A DNA stretch of 64,000 nucleotides from Agarilytica rhodophyticola. Lineage in GTDB: Bacteria; Pseudomonadota; Gammaproteobacteria; Pseudomonadales; Cellvibrionaceae. Under the pieces are notes generated by a model that was given only the letters and a program-made list of their open reading frames with translations, searched no databases and was not told where the DNA came from. A program made the translations under genes and the position numbers. Where the stretch lies: assembly GCF_002157225.2 (NCBI RefSeq), contig NZ_CP020038.1, positions 1,015,001 through 1,079,000 of the forward strand, read 5' to 3'. Of this stretch, positions 54,970-64,000 are shown piece after piece. Every line of letters starts with the position of its first letter. The first letter of the stretch is position 1.

Positions 54970-57372
54970 GTGAGCCGTGCGTGTTTTCATTGTGGACTAC
55001 CTGCAATCGATGAGTTTTCTATCGAGATAAAAGGTGAAAACCACGCCTTTTGCTGTATGGGCTGCCAAGCTGTGACGCTTGCGATTATGGCCGGCGGTTT
55101 ATCAGATTTTTACAGTTATCGAGATAAACTTAATGTTCAAGCTAAACCTGTTGGTTCTAGCTATCTCGCCTATGACCTTGATGAGGTACAAGAAGAATTT
55201 GTTTCTTTGCTAGAGGATGGTAGTAGTGAGGCACTCATTTCTATCCCTGATATATCCTGTGCTGCCTGTGCCTGGTTAATTGAGAATCACATAATTAATC
55301 TCGATGGTGTTAAGAAGATTAGTGTTAATGCCACGAATTATCGCTGCCGTATTATTTGGGACAAGTCGCGCACTAAATTAAGCGATATTTTTATTGCCTT
55401 GGCAAAAATAGGCTATACCGCAACTCCATATCTAGAATCACAAGATGGTGCTATGCGCAAAGCTCAATCGCGCACGGCACTTATTCGTCTAGGTGTTGCC
55501 GGTATAGGTATGATGCAGGTGGGTATGTTTGCGATCGCCTTGCATGCGGGGTCTATACAAGGAATTGAAGACTCCTGGCAGCAGTTCTTTCGCTGGTTTA
55601 GCTTACTGGTAGCAACGCCAGTGGTATTTTTCAGTGCTGCCCCTTTTTTCAAAAGTGCCTATAACAATTTAAAACTATTCCATTTAAATATGGATGTGCC
55701 TGTGTCTTTGGCAATCGGTTTAGCTTATGTTGCTAGTATTTGGGCCACGTTACATAATACTGGCGACGTCTACTTTGATTCCATTTCGATGTTTACTTTC
55801 TTTCTATTACTTGGTCGCTTTTTAGAAATGAAAGTTCGGCACAGCAGTGCTTTTTCTACTGAAAAAATATCTCGCTTACTACCTCTAAGTGTTACGCGTG
55901 TTAACAAACAAAACCGAGAAGAAGTACCTCTTAAGGCTCTAAACATCGGTGATACGGTCGAGGTGTTAGCAGGAGAGGTGATTCCCTGTGATGGCAGAAT
56001 TATTGAGGGTCACGGTGTTGTTGACGAATCTATGCTAACGGGGGAGTTTTTGCCGCAATCAAAAAAAATTGGCGATTTTGTTTTTGCTGGAGCAACCAAT
56101 CATGAGACGCCTTTTTTACTGGAAGCGACAGCGGTAAGTCATAAAACACAACTTGCATCCGTTGAGCAGTTAGTGGAAAGGGCGATGATGGATAAGCCTC
56201 ACATTGTTGCCAGCGCCGATCGTTTAGCTAGTCGATTTATTTTATTTATCCTTATCACTGCCTTTGGGGTTGCCACTTACTGGTATTTTAACGCACCAGA
56301 TAAAGCGTTGTGGATTGTATTATCTTTATTGGTGGCTACTTGCCCTTGTGCTTTATCATTGGCTACACCAGCTGCTTTAACCGCAGGCACATTAAGGCTT
56401 CGCAAAATCGGATTGTTAGTATCATCTGGGCAATTAGTAGAAAAGCTTGCCAACGTCTCTCATATTGTTTTTGATAAAACCGGAACTTTAACCGAAGGTG
56501 ATTTTTCGATAGCAAAAGTTCTTCTACAAAGTGATAAAAGTGAAGCTGAAGTTTTAGAGATTATTTCAGCTTTAGAGGCCAATAGCCGCCATCCGATTGC
56601 TGCTGCATTCCAGAAAACTGCTTTGCCCTATGTTGCTTCCAATGTTGAAATCATCACTGGCGGTGGGGTTGCGGGTGAGGTCGACGGTATTTACTATAGG
56701 TTTGGTAAGAAATCATTTGCTTGTCCGAATAAAACTTTAGACTACCCAAGTGATGGTATGTGGCAATTGCTAGCTTGCGGTGATGAAGTTGTTGCCTGGG
56801 TATTATTAGTGGATAAGCCCAGAGAATATATTCAAGAGCTACTGAATTTTTTGAATAGTAAAAAGATTAAAACGCTTCTCTTAAGCGGCGATAGAAAAGC
56901 CAATGTTGATCTATTTGCTAAGACCTACAACATCGAGGCCGTCGGCCAGGTTTCACCGGAAGAAAAACTAGCAACAATTAAAAATATGCAAAAGGATAAT
57001 GCGCGGGTGTTAATGGTTGGTGATGGTATTAATGATGTGCCGGTGTTAAGTGGCGCCAGTATGTCAATCGCAATGGGAGATGCCACGCGCTTAGCTCAAA
57101 CTCATGCTGATGCAGTATTGATGAATGGTAATTTACGCACCATTGTCACCGCTATGGAGTTAGCCACTCGCATTCGTTTTAAGATAAAGCAAAATCTTAC
57201 CTGGGCGTTGATATATAATGTCAGTATTCTACCCTTGGCCGCTGTAGGGTGGGTACCACCTTATGCTGCGGCAATCGGTATGTCGTTAAGTTCTTTATTA
57301 GTTGTGTTAAATGCTGTGCGCTTAGGTGCTGATAACAGTTCTGATGGAAATAGCGGTAAAATAAAAAAGTAA
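54970..57372 (+). CDS. ccoI: Copper-transporting P-type ATPase CcoI (FixI)
   Basis: CcoI exports copper to the periplasm for cbb3 oxidase maturation. The 800-residue protein starts with an extra cysteine-rich domain (CFHCGLP and CCMGCQ), followed by an HMA-like domain with CAACAW, then eight membrane helices. P-type motifs are complete: DESMLTGEF, ATCPCALSLATP (CPC metal site), FDKTGTLTEGD (phosphorylated Asp), HPIAAAF and GDGINDVPVL. The start is GTG. It lies between ccoH and ccoS. Confidence 0.97.
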   Translation: MSRACFHCGLPAIDEFSIEIKGENHAFCCMGCQAVTLAIMAGGLSDFYSYRDKLNVQAKPVGSSYLAYDLDEVQEEFVSLLEDGSSEALISIPDISCAACAWLIENHIINLDGVKKISVNATNYRCRIIWDKSRTKLSDIFIALAKIGYTATPYLESQDGAMRKAQSRTALIRLGVAGIGMMQVGMFAIALHAGSIQGIEDSWQQFFRWFSLLVATPVVFFSAAPFFKSAYNNLKLFHLNMDVPVSLAIGLAYVASIWATLHNTGDVYFDSISMFTFFLLLGRFLEMKVRHSSAFSTEKISRLLPLSVTRVNKQNREEVPLKALNIGDTVEVLAGEVIPCDGRIIEGHGVVDESMLTGEFLPQSKKIGDFVFAGATNHETPFLLEATAVSHKTQLASVEQLVERAMMDKPHIVASADRLASRFILFILITAFGVATYWYFNAPDKALWIVLSLLVATCPCALSLATPAALTAGTLRLRKIGLLVSSGQLVEKLANVSHIVFDKTGTLTEGDFSIAKVLLQSDKSEAEVLEIISALEANSRHPIAAAFQKTALPYVASNVEIITGGGVAGEVDGIYYRFGKKSFACPNKTLDYPSDGMWQLLACGDEVVAWVLLVDKPREYIQELLNFLNSKKIKTLLLSGDRKANVDLFAKTYNIEAVGQVSPEEKLATIKNMQKDNARVLMVGDGINDVPVLSGASMSIAMGDATRLAQTHADAVLMNGNLRTIVTAMELATRIRFKIKQNLTWALIYNVSILPLAAVGWVPPYAAAIGMSLSSLLVVLNAVRLGADNSSDGNSGKIKK

Positions 57373-57400
57373 ATTCGAACCCTCTTGTAGGTAAACACTT

Positions 57401-57619
57401 GTGGAAAGTTTGTTTATTCTCATACCAATAGCTATGTTAATAGTCTTTATTGCCGTGCGCTTATTTATTTGGGCGGTAAGGTCTGGTCAGTTTGAAGACT
57501 TGGATACAGAAGGTAAACGGATTCTTTTCGATAATGATATAAAGACTACCTCTACAAGCAAGGCGAATTCAGATAATAAGGATACAACAGCACATACCCG
57601 TTCAGATAAGCTGGAGTAA
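57401..57619 (+). CDS. ccoS: cbb3 oxidase assembly protein CcoS
   Basis: The 72-residue protein has one N-terminal membrane helix (about residues 3-25) and the CcoS motif FIWAVRSGQFEDLDTEGKRILFD, which is highly conserved. The remainder is a hydrophilic tail. CcoS is needed for heme and copper insertion into CcoN. The start is GTG at 57401, 28 bases after ccoI. Confidence 0.96.
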   Translation: MESLFILIPIAMLIVFIAVRLFIWAVRSGQFEDLDTEGKRILFDNDIKTTSTSKANSDNKDTTAHTRSDKLE

Positions 57620-57717
57620 TGCCCCTATATATACTTGGTTGTATGACTATGTCTCAATTAATTTTCTAATTTTTCTATTTTATACACGCGAATTTCTATC
57701 TCTTAGAGCTATTTTAT

Positions 57718-58503
57718 ATGTCCATAGATGTATTTTTTTCCGCTTTTGTCATTGGTTTATTAGGTGCAGGCCACTGCTTAGGTATGTGTGGCGGAATCGC
57801 GGCAGCTTTATCCTTCGGCATTGCAGAAGCTTCGCAAGTGCGTAAGTTGTATATTTTAATTGCTTACAACTTAGGGCGTATTATAAGTTATGGTTTGATA
57901 GGCGCTATAGCCGGTATTTTAGGGCGGGCTTTACAGCCGCTATTTAGTGGTTTTACGGATTTGCCTGTGTTACGTATATTCGCTGCCGTGATGTTAATTC
58001 TAATGGGCTTGTATATTTCCGGCTGGTGGAAGCTACTAGTACAATTAGAAAAACTCGGAGCACTACTTTGGCGCAGATTGCAACCTCTCAGTGAAGGGCT
58101 TTTTCCCGTACAAACATTGAAGGCTGCATTTTGTATCGGCGCTCTCTGGGGGTGGCTTCCTTGCGGTCTTGTTTATTCAGCTTTAGCATACAGTTTAGCC
58201 CAAGGTAATGTTATCTCATCGTCTGTGGTTATGTTGGCTTTTGGTTTGGGAACGCTACCAATACTATTGGTAGGAGGTTTAGCAGGAGAAAAACTTAAAT
58301 CATTGTTACGCGCCAAAGCGCTGCGTTGGCTAATGGGCGTGCTATTGATTGCTTTTGGTCTTGCCAGTCTTTTCTTTACTTTCCAGCATGCAGGTCATGA
58401 TCATGGAGGAAAACACTCCACATCCTCAAGTTCCGTCTATAATCATAGTGATGTGGGAGCTAACGAGGAGAATAAAGGCGAGCATGAGCACCATCATCAT
58501 TAA
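57718..58503 (+). CDS. Sulfite exporter TauE/SafE family protein linked to cbb3 assembly
   Basis: A 261-residue polytopic protein with six or so helices and the motifs GAGHCLGMCGGIAAALSF and WGWLPCGLVYSALAYSLAQG. This small branch of the TauE/SafE/DsbD-like superfamily is regularly encoded after ccoS in gammaproteobacteria and is thought to handle copper. The C-terminus is strikingly His-rich (HAGHDHGGKH and EHEHHHH), which fits metal binding. The start is ATG at 57718. Sulfite export should not be assumed. Confidence 0.9.
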   Translation: MSIDVFFSAFVIGLLGAGHCLGMCGGIAAALSFGIAEASQVRKLYILIAYNLGRIISYGLIGAIAGILGRALQPLFSGFTDLPVLRIFAAVMLILMGLYISGWWKLLVQLEKLGALLWRRLQPLSEGLFPVQTLKAAFCIGALWGWLPCGLVYSALAYSLAQGNVISSSVVMLAFGLGTLPILLVGGLAGEKLKSLLRAKALRWLMGVLLIAFGLASLFFTFQHAGHDHGGKHSTSSSSVYNHSDVGANEENKGEHEHHHH

Positions 58504-58591
58504 GGCATACTCTCGTTAGCTGAGTGATATTTTTGCACTGGCGTAGATCTGGTCGGTGCATATAGCGACCTAAGTCGATTGTTGATTCTTT

Positions 58592-59215
58592 ATGGGCCAA
58601 ATATTTATTGCCAACCCTAAGGGTGGGTGCGGAAAAACAACCATATCGACACAGCTGGCGGCATATTTTGCAACGCATGGCCAACGTGTCTTACTTGCAG
58701 ACCATGATGCACTGAAATGCAGTAGCGATTGGCTTGCCAGTCGGCCCGATTTCATTGCGAAAATTGAGTCTGTTGCTGCCAGTGTTGATGAACTAATCGA
58801 CAGTGATGGTGTTGATTGGGTTGTGCACGATATGCCAGCCGCCTGGAGTTTGGATAACGTGCAAAACATCTTGCACAGCCACGACTATGTGCTAGTGCCA
58901 GTGTTGCCCTCGCCCAATGATATTAAAGCCTGTTTACGTTTCCTTATGAAGATTTATCGTTCAGGGATTTTAGAGTCGGGAATAAGAGTGGGCCTGATCG
59001 CAAATCGTACACGTTCTAATACGCGTTACTTCAAAATTCTAAATGCTTTTTTACTGCGCCTCAAATTGCCGATAGTAACTGAGCTTCGTGACACTCAAAA
59101 TTATATTCGTGCAATGGATGAGGGTTTAAGTATTTTTGACCTACCACCCAGTAAAGTCAGTCGTGACCTTGAACAGTGGGCGCCAATTTTTGAGTGGCTT
59201 GATAAAACAGCTTGA
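58592..59215 (+). CDS. Orphan ParA-like ATPase
   Basis: The 207-residue protein belongs to the ParA/MinD P-loop ATPases: the deviant Walker A motif is ANPKGGCGKTTIS (residues 8-20). Where classical ParA has DxDPQ, this protein has ADHDALKCSSDW, and the Walker B region reads VVHDMPAA. The switch region VLPSPNDIKACLRF and the C-terminal RDTQNYIRAMDEG resemble small orphan ParA proteins. No ParB, parS-like repeat or replication gene is near. It is 88 bases after the cbb3 cluster with no visible ribosome site. Its cargo is unknown. Confidence 0.9.
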   Translation: MGQIFIANPKGGCGKTTISTQLAAYFATHGQRVLLADHDALKCSSDWLASRPDFIAKIESVAASVDELIDSDGVDWVVHDMPAAWSLDNVQNILHSHDYVLVPVLPSPNDIKACLRFLMKIYRSGILESGIRVGLIANRTRSNTRYFKILNAFLLRLKLPIVTELRDTQNYIRAMDEGLSIFDLPPSKVSRDLEQWAPIFEWLDKTA

Positions 59216-60257
59216 GTATTTCTTTCCTACTATTTCCGCTTGAAATTTAGTCGTTATATCTACAAAAGATTAATACAGTGCAAGTGACGACTAAATGATG
59301 TATATATCTTTATCTAAAATAAATCTTTGCTGACAAATGTAAAAAAATGTACGTATATGTGGCGATGTCTTGCGTCGATTTATTCTTTTAATGCCTTAGT
59401 GAAGAAATAAAAGAAAAAAAATGATTGTTTTTTTTTCCATAAACTCTGTTCTTGGTTGTATTTAGTTATCAACTATAAACCTCTATTTAGATGAAATGTG
59501 TGTCTTATTAACGATCTCCTTTTTCATCACTTACTTATATTCGGAGGGTGTCTCTCGCTCTCGTCATATCGAAAAAAACGTAAATTTTATCCCTTAATAA
59601 AATTTTGTTTAAAGTTTTTAATGTCATTTTTGTGTTCTTTTTGTCATTGTTTGATGCGGATTTTTGACGTTTCGTGAGGTGTTTTTACAACTTTAGAATC
59701 ATTCCCCGATTTGCTAAAAATAATATTTTATATTCCCTACTTTTCCAATCAATATTCGCCTAGATTAGCTTCCTAAAAATCATAATGAAATTCAAAAAAA
59801 GTCTTTAATATAAATGCTTTTACTAGTAGCAATGCATATAAAGAATAAAATTTTGCGCTTAATGGAGTGTGCTAATAAAAAAGCGGAAAAAATTTTTTTA
59901 ATGAAGAAATATGATTAAAAATATCATTCTTAATGTCATTTTAAGTCTGCTAAGTCGTCTTTTTTTTAAAAGTTTCGGCCAAGTAAATTAAATTTTTTTT
60001 GAGGTTAAAAAAAACTCCTCGTTATGTATCTGGGTGAGCGTAAATTTGTCGCAGACTACTTAAAGTTCGTTACTGTTTGGCTTGCCTCATCATATATAAG
60101 TAATCACATTAAAATAAAAAAAATGAAGGAAGAAAGGACGGCTAAGAAAAGGCGACGCGAGTTTATGTGACTTACTGCAATTGTAAAAAATCACGTAATT
60201 TTCTGTTTAGCTCTTGGCTACTGAGATAACTAACTATTTAATTATAGGACTGAACCC
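59216..60257. other. Long AT-rich intergenic region upstream of the subtilase
   Basis: 1042 bases, very AT-rich with many poly-A and poly-T runs and stop codons in all frames that I checked by eye. No gene, tRNA or clear terminator is visible. The last bases hold AGGAC before the protease ATG. It may be a long leader or promoter region, possibly nucleoid-protein silenced. Confidence 0.6.
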
Positions 60258-63200
60258 ATGAAAAGATTTATTACGCCAATATTAGGAATGGCCGCTCTTG
60301 CGACGGCTGTTTCCGCACTGGCGGCAGAATCTACACTTAAGTTGTCAGACTTAAATTCCAGTGTTGTTGCACCGAGTAAAACTCAAGATTTGCACATCGT
60401 TATGTTGCGCAGTCAATCTTTGATGGAGTACAACGGTGGTATTAGTGGTATGAAGGCCACTAAGCCTGCTACTGGTAAGAAAATAGACCCTGAGAGTGAA
60501 AACGTTGAGCGCTACTCTCAATACTTGGAAAACTTACACGAGAGAATTCTGACTTCAGTAGGTTCTAATACCAAAGATAAAGTATACACCTACCGCTTTG
60601 CTGCTAATGGCTTTGCTGCCAACCTTACTCACGATCAAGTAGAGCAGCTGCGCGCAAATTCTGAAGTTGTTGCCGTTTACAAAAACGAAATTTTAAAGAC
60701 CCAATCAAATAGCTCTCACAAATTTATCGGTTTGACTGATGAAGGTGGTGCTTGGTTGCGTGGATACACAGGTGAAGATGTTGTCATCGGTGTTCTAGAT
60801 ACTGGTGTTAATCCAGAAAACCTCGCATTTGCTGATGTGCCTACTCCTGCAAATGGTGCGACTGGCGATTTAATTCCTTACGGTCCAGTACCAGCATCTT
60901 TTACCGGCAGTGGTTGTGAATTCGGTAACAACGAATTTAATGAAAACGACGGTGATTTCACTTGTAATAATAAGTTGATTAAAGCGGACTACTTCGTACA
61001 GGGTTGGGGAGAAGACAATCTTGCCACCACTGAATTCTTATCAGCACGTGACAGTGATGGCCATGGTAGTCATACAGCTTCTACTGCTGCGGGTAACTAT
61101 GGTGTTGCCGCTGATATCAACGGCGAATTCCGAGGCGATATCACGGGCATGGCGCCACGCGCACGGGTTGCTGTGTATAAAGTGTGTTGGCAGAGTGACG
61201 TGGATGGTCCAGATCAAGATGATGATCCAGATGCAGGTTGCGCAAGTGCTGACTCAATGGCAGCTATTGACCAAGCCGTTGCCGATGGTGTTGACGTTAT
61301 TAACTTCTCAATTGGCGGTAGCTCTACTTCTTTTGGTGGCCCAGATGATCTTGCTTTCCTACGCGCAGCTGACGCTGGTGTTTGGGTAGCAACGTCACAA
61401 GGTAACAGTGGTCCAGGTGCTGGTACTACCGGAACGCCTTCTGGTGTGCCTTGGATTACTGCTGTTGGCGCGGCTCAAGATGATCAAGTATTCGGTACTG
61501 GTCTTGAGGTTTCTGCTCCAACTTCGGTCGCTGATACTTTCGCTGCACTTGAAGGTGGTGGCGCTGTTTCAATCGAAGACACTGGCGCTATTTCTTCAGA
61601 CGTAGTGCCCGTGCTACCAGCAGATGGTTGCGCTGCGATCACTAATACTGCGGCGGTTGACGGTAAAATTGCGCTTGTCATTCGTGGCGGATGCGGTTTC
61701 TTGGACAAGTATAATAACGCTGCGGCGGCGGGTGCTTCTGCCATTGTAGTTTATAACGATGGTACTTCGCCTACACGTATCGACCCAATTTCCATGGGTG
61801 GATTCGATGGTTCTGAAACTATTCCTGGTGTAATGATCGGCTTCAATGATGGTGATGCTATTGCTGCAGCTCACGCTGCTGGTGATGCTGTGACTGGTCT
61901 ATTGTCTCCAGAGATTTCAATTCCACAAGTTGACCGTATCGCTGGTTTCTCATCTCGTGGTCCAAACGGTGGTGCGCCAGATATTATCAAACCAGATATT
62001 GCTGCCCCTGGTGTAGAAATCTTAGCAGCAGGCAGTGCCCAGCCAAATGCTCATGCTAGAAGTGGAAATTTTGCTGTATTAAGTGGTACTTCAATGGCGA
62101 GCCCTCATGTTGCCGGTTTGTTCGCATTACTTAAACAAGCCCATCCTGATTGGTCTCCAGCTATGGCTCGCTCTGCAATCATGACCACCGCTCGCCAAAA
62201 CTTGAGAAAAACTTTCCAAGATAGAGCTGCAGATCCTTTTGATATCGGTGCTGGTGCGGTTGTACCTAACAAAATGTTTGAGCCTGGCTTAGTATACGAT
62301 GCAGGTTTACCTGACTACTTAGCCTTTACTTGCGAAAACAATGTAATGTTAACTAGCATTGAAGTTTGTGCCGCGCTAGAGTTTGCCGGTTATTCTAAAG
62401 ATGCCAGTAACCTTAACCTACCATCGATTGCAGTAGCAGATCTTCTTGGCTATCAAATCGTTCGACGTACCGTAACCAGTGTTGCTAAAGGAACTAATAC
62501 TTTCACTGCAAGTTTCGATGCACCTCAAGGTATTGAGATGCTAATCTGGCCTGACACTATCACGCTAAGAGAAGGTGAAAGTGCAGAATTCCAAGTACTT
62601 TTCCAGGTGACTGAAGATGCTGTCATGAACGAATGGGCATTTGGTTCTATCCAATGGTCTTGGGATGACGGAGTGGTTCGCAGCCCAGCAGCTGTTCGCC
62701 CTCTACTGCTAAGCACACCATCAAGCTTAGATGAGACTGGTACTGATGGCTCAGCTTCTTTTGACGCGTTAATTGGTTATGACGGCAGCTTTAATGTTGC
62801 TATGAACGGTATGGTTGAAAGTGTTGTTAGCGCGAATGAAATTGAAGATGGAGGTAGGAATCAGTCTGATGTGTTTGTCATTCCAGAAGGTGTAACTCTT
62901 GCTAGATTCTCCATGTTTGACTCTGAAGTTGGCGATGGCTCAACATCAGATGATATGGATATTCGTGTATTTGGCCCAGATACTGCCGGATTCCCTCTGC
63001 AAGGCAGTAGTGCTGGCGGCACTTCACAGGAATCTGTAGAAATTGCTAATCCTGCACCTGGCGTTTATATAGTCGTTGTCGATGACTTCGCAAGTGCTGA
63101 AGGCCCAACGACTTATGCTGTGCATAACTTCAATCTTACAGGTGGCGACAGTGGCGCAGCTACAGTTACCACTACCAACAGTGCAACTAGTGGAACATTT

Positions 63201-63323
63201 AATAATGTTAATATCTCCTGGTCTGACTTAACTCCAGGTAGCCGCTACTTAGGTATTATGACTTACAGCGACGGTGCAACACCACTTAACGGTTCCACTG
63301 AAGTGATGATTAACACCCAGTAA
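60258..63323 (+). CDS. Secreted S8 family serine protease (subtilase)
   Basis: A 1021-residue exported protease with a signal peptide (about residues 1-22, ending ALAA), an I9-type propeptide (about 40-150; YTYRFAANGFAANLT) and a subtilisin domain with the triad D181 (GVLDTGV), H269 (GHGSHTASTAAG) and S612 (GTSMASPHVAG). A PA domain is inserted at about 415-550 (CGFLDKYNNAAAAGASAIVVYN). The C-terminal part is a fibronectin III-like domain plus a beta-rich prepeptidase-like segment. The layout matches plant- and marine-type secreted subtilases. It stands alone and has its own terminator. Confidence 0.96.
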   Translation: MKRFITPILGMAALATAVSALAAESTLKLSDLNSSVVAPSKTQDLHIVMLRSQSLMEYNGGISGMKATKPATGKKIDPESENVERYSQYLENLHERILTSVGSNTKDKVYTYRFAANGFAANLTHDQVEQLRANSEVVAVYKNEILKTQSNSSHKFIGLTDEGGAWLRGYTGEDVVIGVLDTGVNPENLAFADVPTPANGATGDLIPYGPVPASFTGSGCEFGNNEFNENDGDFTCNNKLIKADYFVQGWGEDNLATTEFLSARDSDGHGSHTASTAAGNYGVAADINGEFRGDITGMAPRARVAVYKVCWQSDVDGPDQDDDPDAGCASADSMAAIDQAVADGVDVINFSIGGSSTSFGGPDDLAFLRAADAGVWVATSQGNSGPGAGTTGTPSGVPWITAVGAAQDDQVFGTGLEVSAPTSVADTFAALEGGGAVSIEDTGAISSDVVPVLPADGCAAITNTAAVDGKIALVIRGGCGFLDKYNNAAAAGASAIVVYNDGTSPTRIDPISMGGFDGSETIPGVMIGFNDGDAIAAAHAAGDAVTGLLSPEISIPQVDRIAGFSSRGPNGGAPDIIKPDIAAPGVEILAAGSAQPNAHARSGNFAVLSGTSMASPHVAGLFALLKQAHPDWSPAMARSAIMTTARQNLRKTFQDRAADPFDIGAGAVVPNKMFEPGLVYDAGLPDYLAFTCENNVMLTSIEVCAALEFAGYSKDASNLNLPSIAVADLLGYQIVRRTVTSVAKGTNTFTASFDAPQGIEMLIWPDTITLREGESAEFQVLFQVTEDAVMNEWAFGSIQWSWDDGVVRSPAAVRPLLLSTPSSLDETGTDGSASFDALIGYDGSFNVAMNGMVESVVSANEIEDGGRNQSDVFVIPEGVTLARFSMFDSEVGDGSTSDDMDIRVFGPDTAGFPLQGSSAGGTSQESVEIANPAPGVYIVVVDDFASAEGPTTYAVHNFNLTGGDSGAATVTTTNSATSGTFNNVNISWSDLTPGSRYLGIMTYSDGATPLNGSTEVMINTQ

Positions 63324-63348
63324 TTTAGTATCAATATACTGAAATGAT

Positions 63349-63375
63349 AAAAGCCCGCATTATGCGGGCTTTTTT
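63349..63375 (+). terminator. Intrinsic terminator of the subtilase gene
   Basis: GCCCGCA (63353-63359) and TGCGGGC (63363-63369) form a perfect stem with a TTA loop, flanked by AAAA and six T. It can also act on the convergent minus-strand gene. Confidence 0.93.
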
Positions 63376-63435
63376 ATGAAGTGCTTTGCAAAGTAAGAAG
63401 GGCAGTTTTATCTACTTCCATGTTTGATATGAACC

Positions 63436-64000
63436 TTAGAAAGAAGAATAGATAAGCTCAAGCTGAAGTGCTTTAGATAAATCCACAGGCGTAATCATTT
63501 TTCTATTAATCGGCACTGTTCCACCTTCAATAGATTTGATTAACTTTTCATATTTGCCCCAATGTAACTCACCTAGTTTAACTAACTTCCCCATTCTCAA
63601 GCCAGTCGCGTCATTAAACGCTTTATAAATAAGTTCTGAACAGTAAATACTTTCATCATCCATCCTATACCTAATATCATATGGATGATTTAAATATTTT
63701 TGCGTTGCTCGGATAAACTTCGGAATATATTTTTGATACTTTGACTTCAGTCTAAAGACATCGATACTATTATTTCTTCCTCGCTCGATAAATACTGATA
63801 AATCAGTATCGTGCACACTCTCGATAGCTTCTCTTACTTTCCATCCTGTTGAAGTACTAATGACTATGCCAACATGGGAGTAAGGCGATCGCGTAGCACC
63901 TTCTATTGCATTTGCAATGTCCCCATTTGGTAATGATTGAAAGATTATGTCTCCTTGTAACGGTACATATTCATCACTGGCGAAACTGCCGATACAGTAT
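63436..64000 (-). CDS. YiiX/YebB-like permuted papain-fold hydrolase, 5' end outside window
   Basis: The frame is open to the window edge on the minus strand, giving at least 187 residues; a GTG at 63816 is internal and not the true start. Upstream of it the protein reads YVPLQGDIIFQSLPNGDIA and SPYSHVGIVIS, then later DDESIYCSELIYKAF. The His in SHVGIV and the Cys in YCSELIY are the catalytic pair of the YiiX/YebB branch of NlpC/P60-like (circularly permuted papain) hydrolases. The first codons visible, YCIGSFAS, may be the end of a signal peptide. Substrate is unknown. It converges with the subtilase gene. Confidence 0.85.
   Translation of the reverse strand, partial: YCIGSFASDEYVPLQGDIIFQSLPNGDIANAIEGATRSPYSHVGIVISTSTGWKVREAIESVHDTDLSVFIERGRNNSIDVFRLKSKYQKYIPKFIRATQKYLNHPYDIRYRMDDESIYCSELIYKAFNDATGLRMGKLVKLGELHWGKYEKLIKSIEGGTVPINRKMITPVDLSKALQLELIYSSF

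Noticed and set aside
57639-57845. 68-codon frame overlapping the start of the TauE/SafE-like gene
   Set aside because: It is out of frame with the membrane protein, lacks a ribosome site and ends inside it.

Overview
The window is chromosomal DNA of a Gram-negative gammaproteobacterium, most like the marine Cellvibrionales/Spongiibacteraceae-type lineages related to Pseudomonas. The evidence is a complete tol-pal operon directly after ruvCAB and ybgC, a pseudomonad-style extended HolD-like protein beside rimI, a PA3286-type ketoacyl synthase, a full ccoNOQP-GHIS set behind an Anr/FNR-like box, and TonB-dependent outer-membrane uptake. Base composition is moderately AT-rich and several intergenic regions are very AT-rich. 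The genus cannot be fixed from the sequence alone.

Layout. 1-1450: 3' third of a 23S rRNA gene, spacer, 5S rRNA and rRNA terminator. 1677-3803: large membrane protein that looks like an inactivated M48 peptidase. 3879-11334: ruvC, ruvA, ruvB, then ybgC-tolQRAB-pal-cpoB (envelope constriction and outer-membrane integrity). 11388-12755: queE and queC (7-deazaguanine/queuosine). 12870-13138: two identical tRNA-Lys(UUU) genes. 13377-16439: nadA and leuA, the latter behind a probable Leu-codon leader peptide. 16497-19371: HolD-like protein, rimI, MATE exporter. 19444-24293: CusB/CusA-type metal efflux with a small Cys-rich partner. 24419-32833: accessory-looking region with a DUF4124 protein, di-heme oxidoreductase, TonB-dependent receptor, a palindromic repeat element, and two unrecognised proteins, one carrying four 19-residue repeats. 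33200-39597: prfC, acyltransferase, AI-2E-family permease, metallo-beta-lactamase-fold hydrolase, modB and modC without modA. 39625-46635: MAPEG, VOC and AraC genes on the minus strand, a YHS protein, a MarR-GNAT fusion with a perfect operator-like dyad, a FabH-like synthase and a nitrilase. 46782-48746: Lrp-type regulator and argG. 49603-58503: cbb3 oxidase structural and assembly genes. 58592-64000: orphan ParA-like ATPase, secreted S8 subtilase, and a YiiX/YebB-like hydrolase cut by the window end.

Most of the window is ordinary core genome. The items that stand out are the degenerate M48 protein next to ruvCAB, the leuA leader peptide, a 70-bp palindromic element with a diverged second copy 16.6 kb away, the ABAB tandem-repeat protein, the dyads upstream of the di-heme oxidoreductase, the MarR-GNAT operator, and the ParA-like protein with altered motifs. 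I found no CRISPR array, insertion sequence, integrase or prophage, and no single cluster that I can defend as a new multi-gene system.
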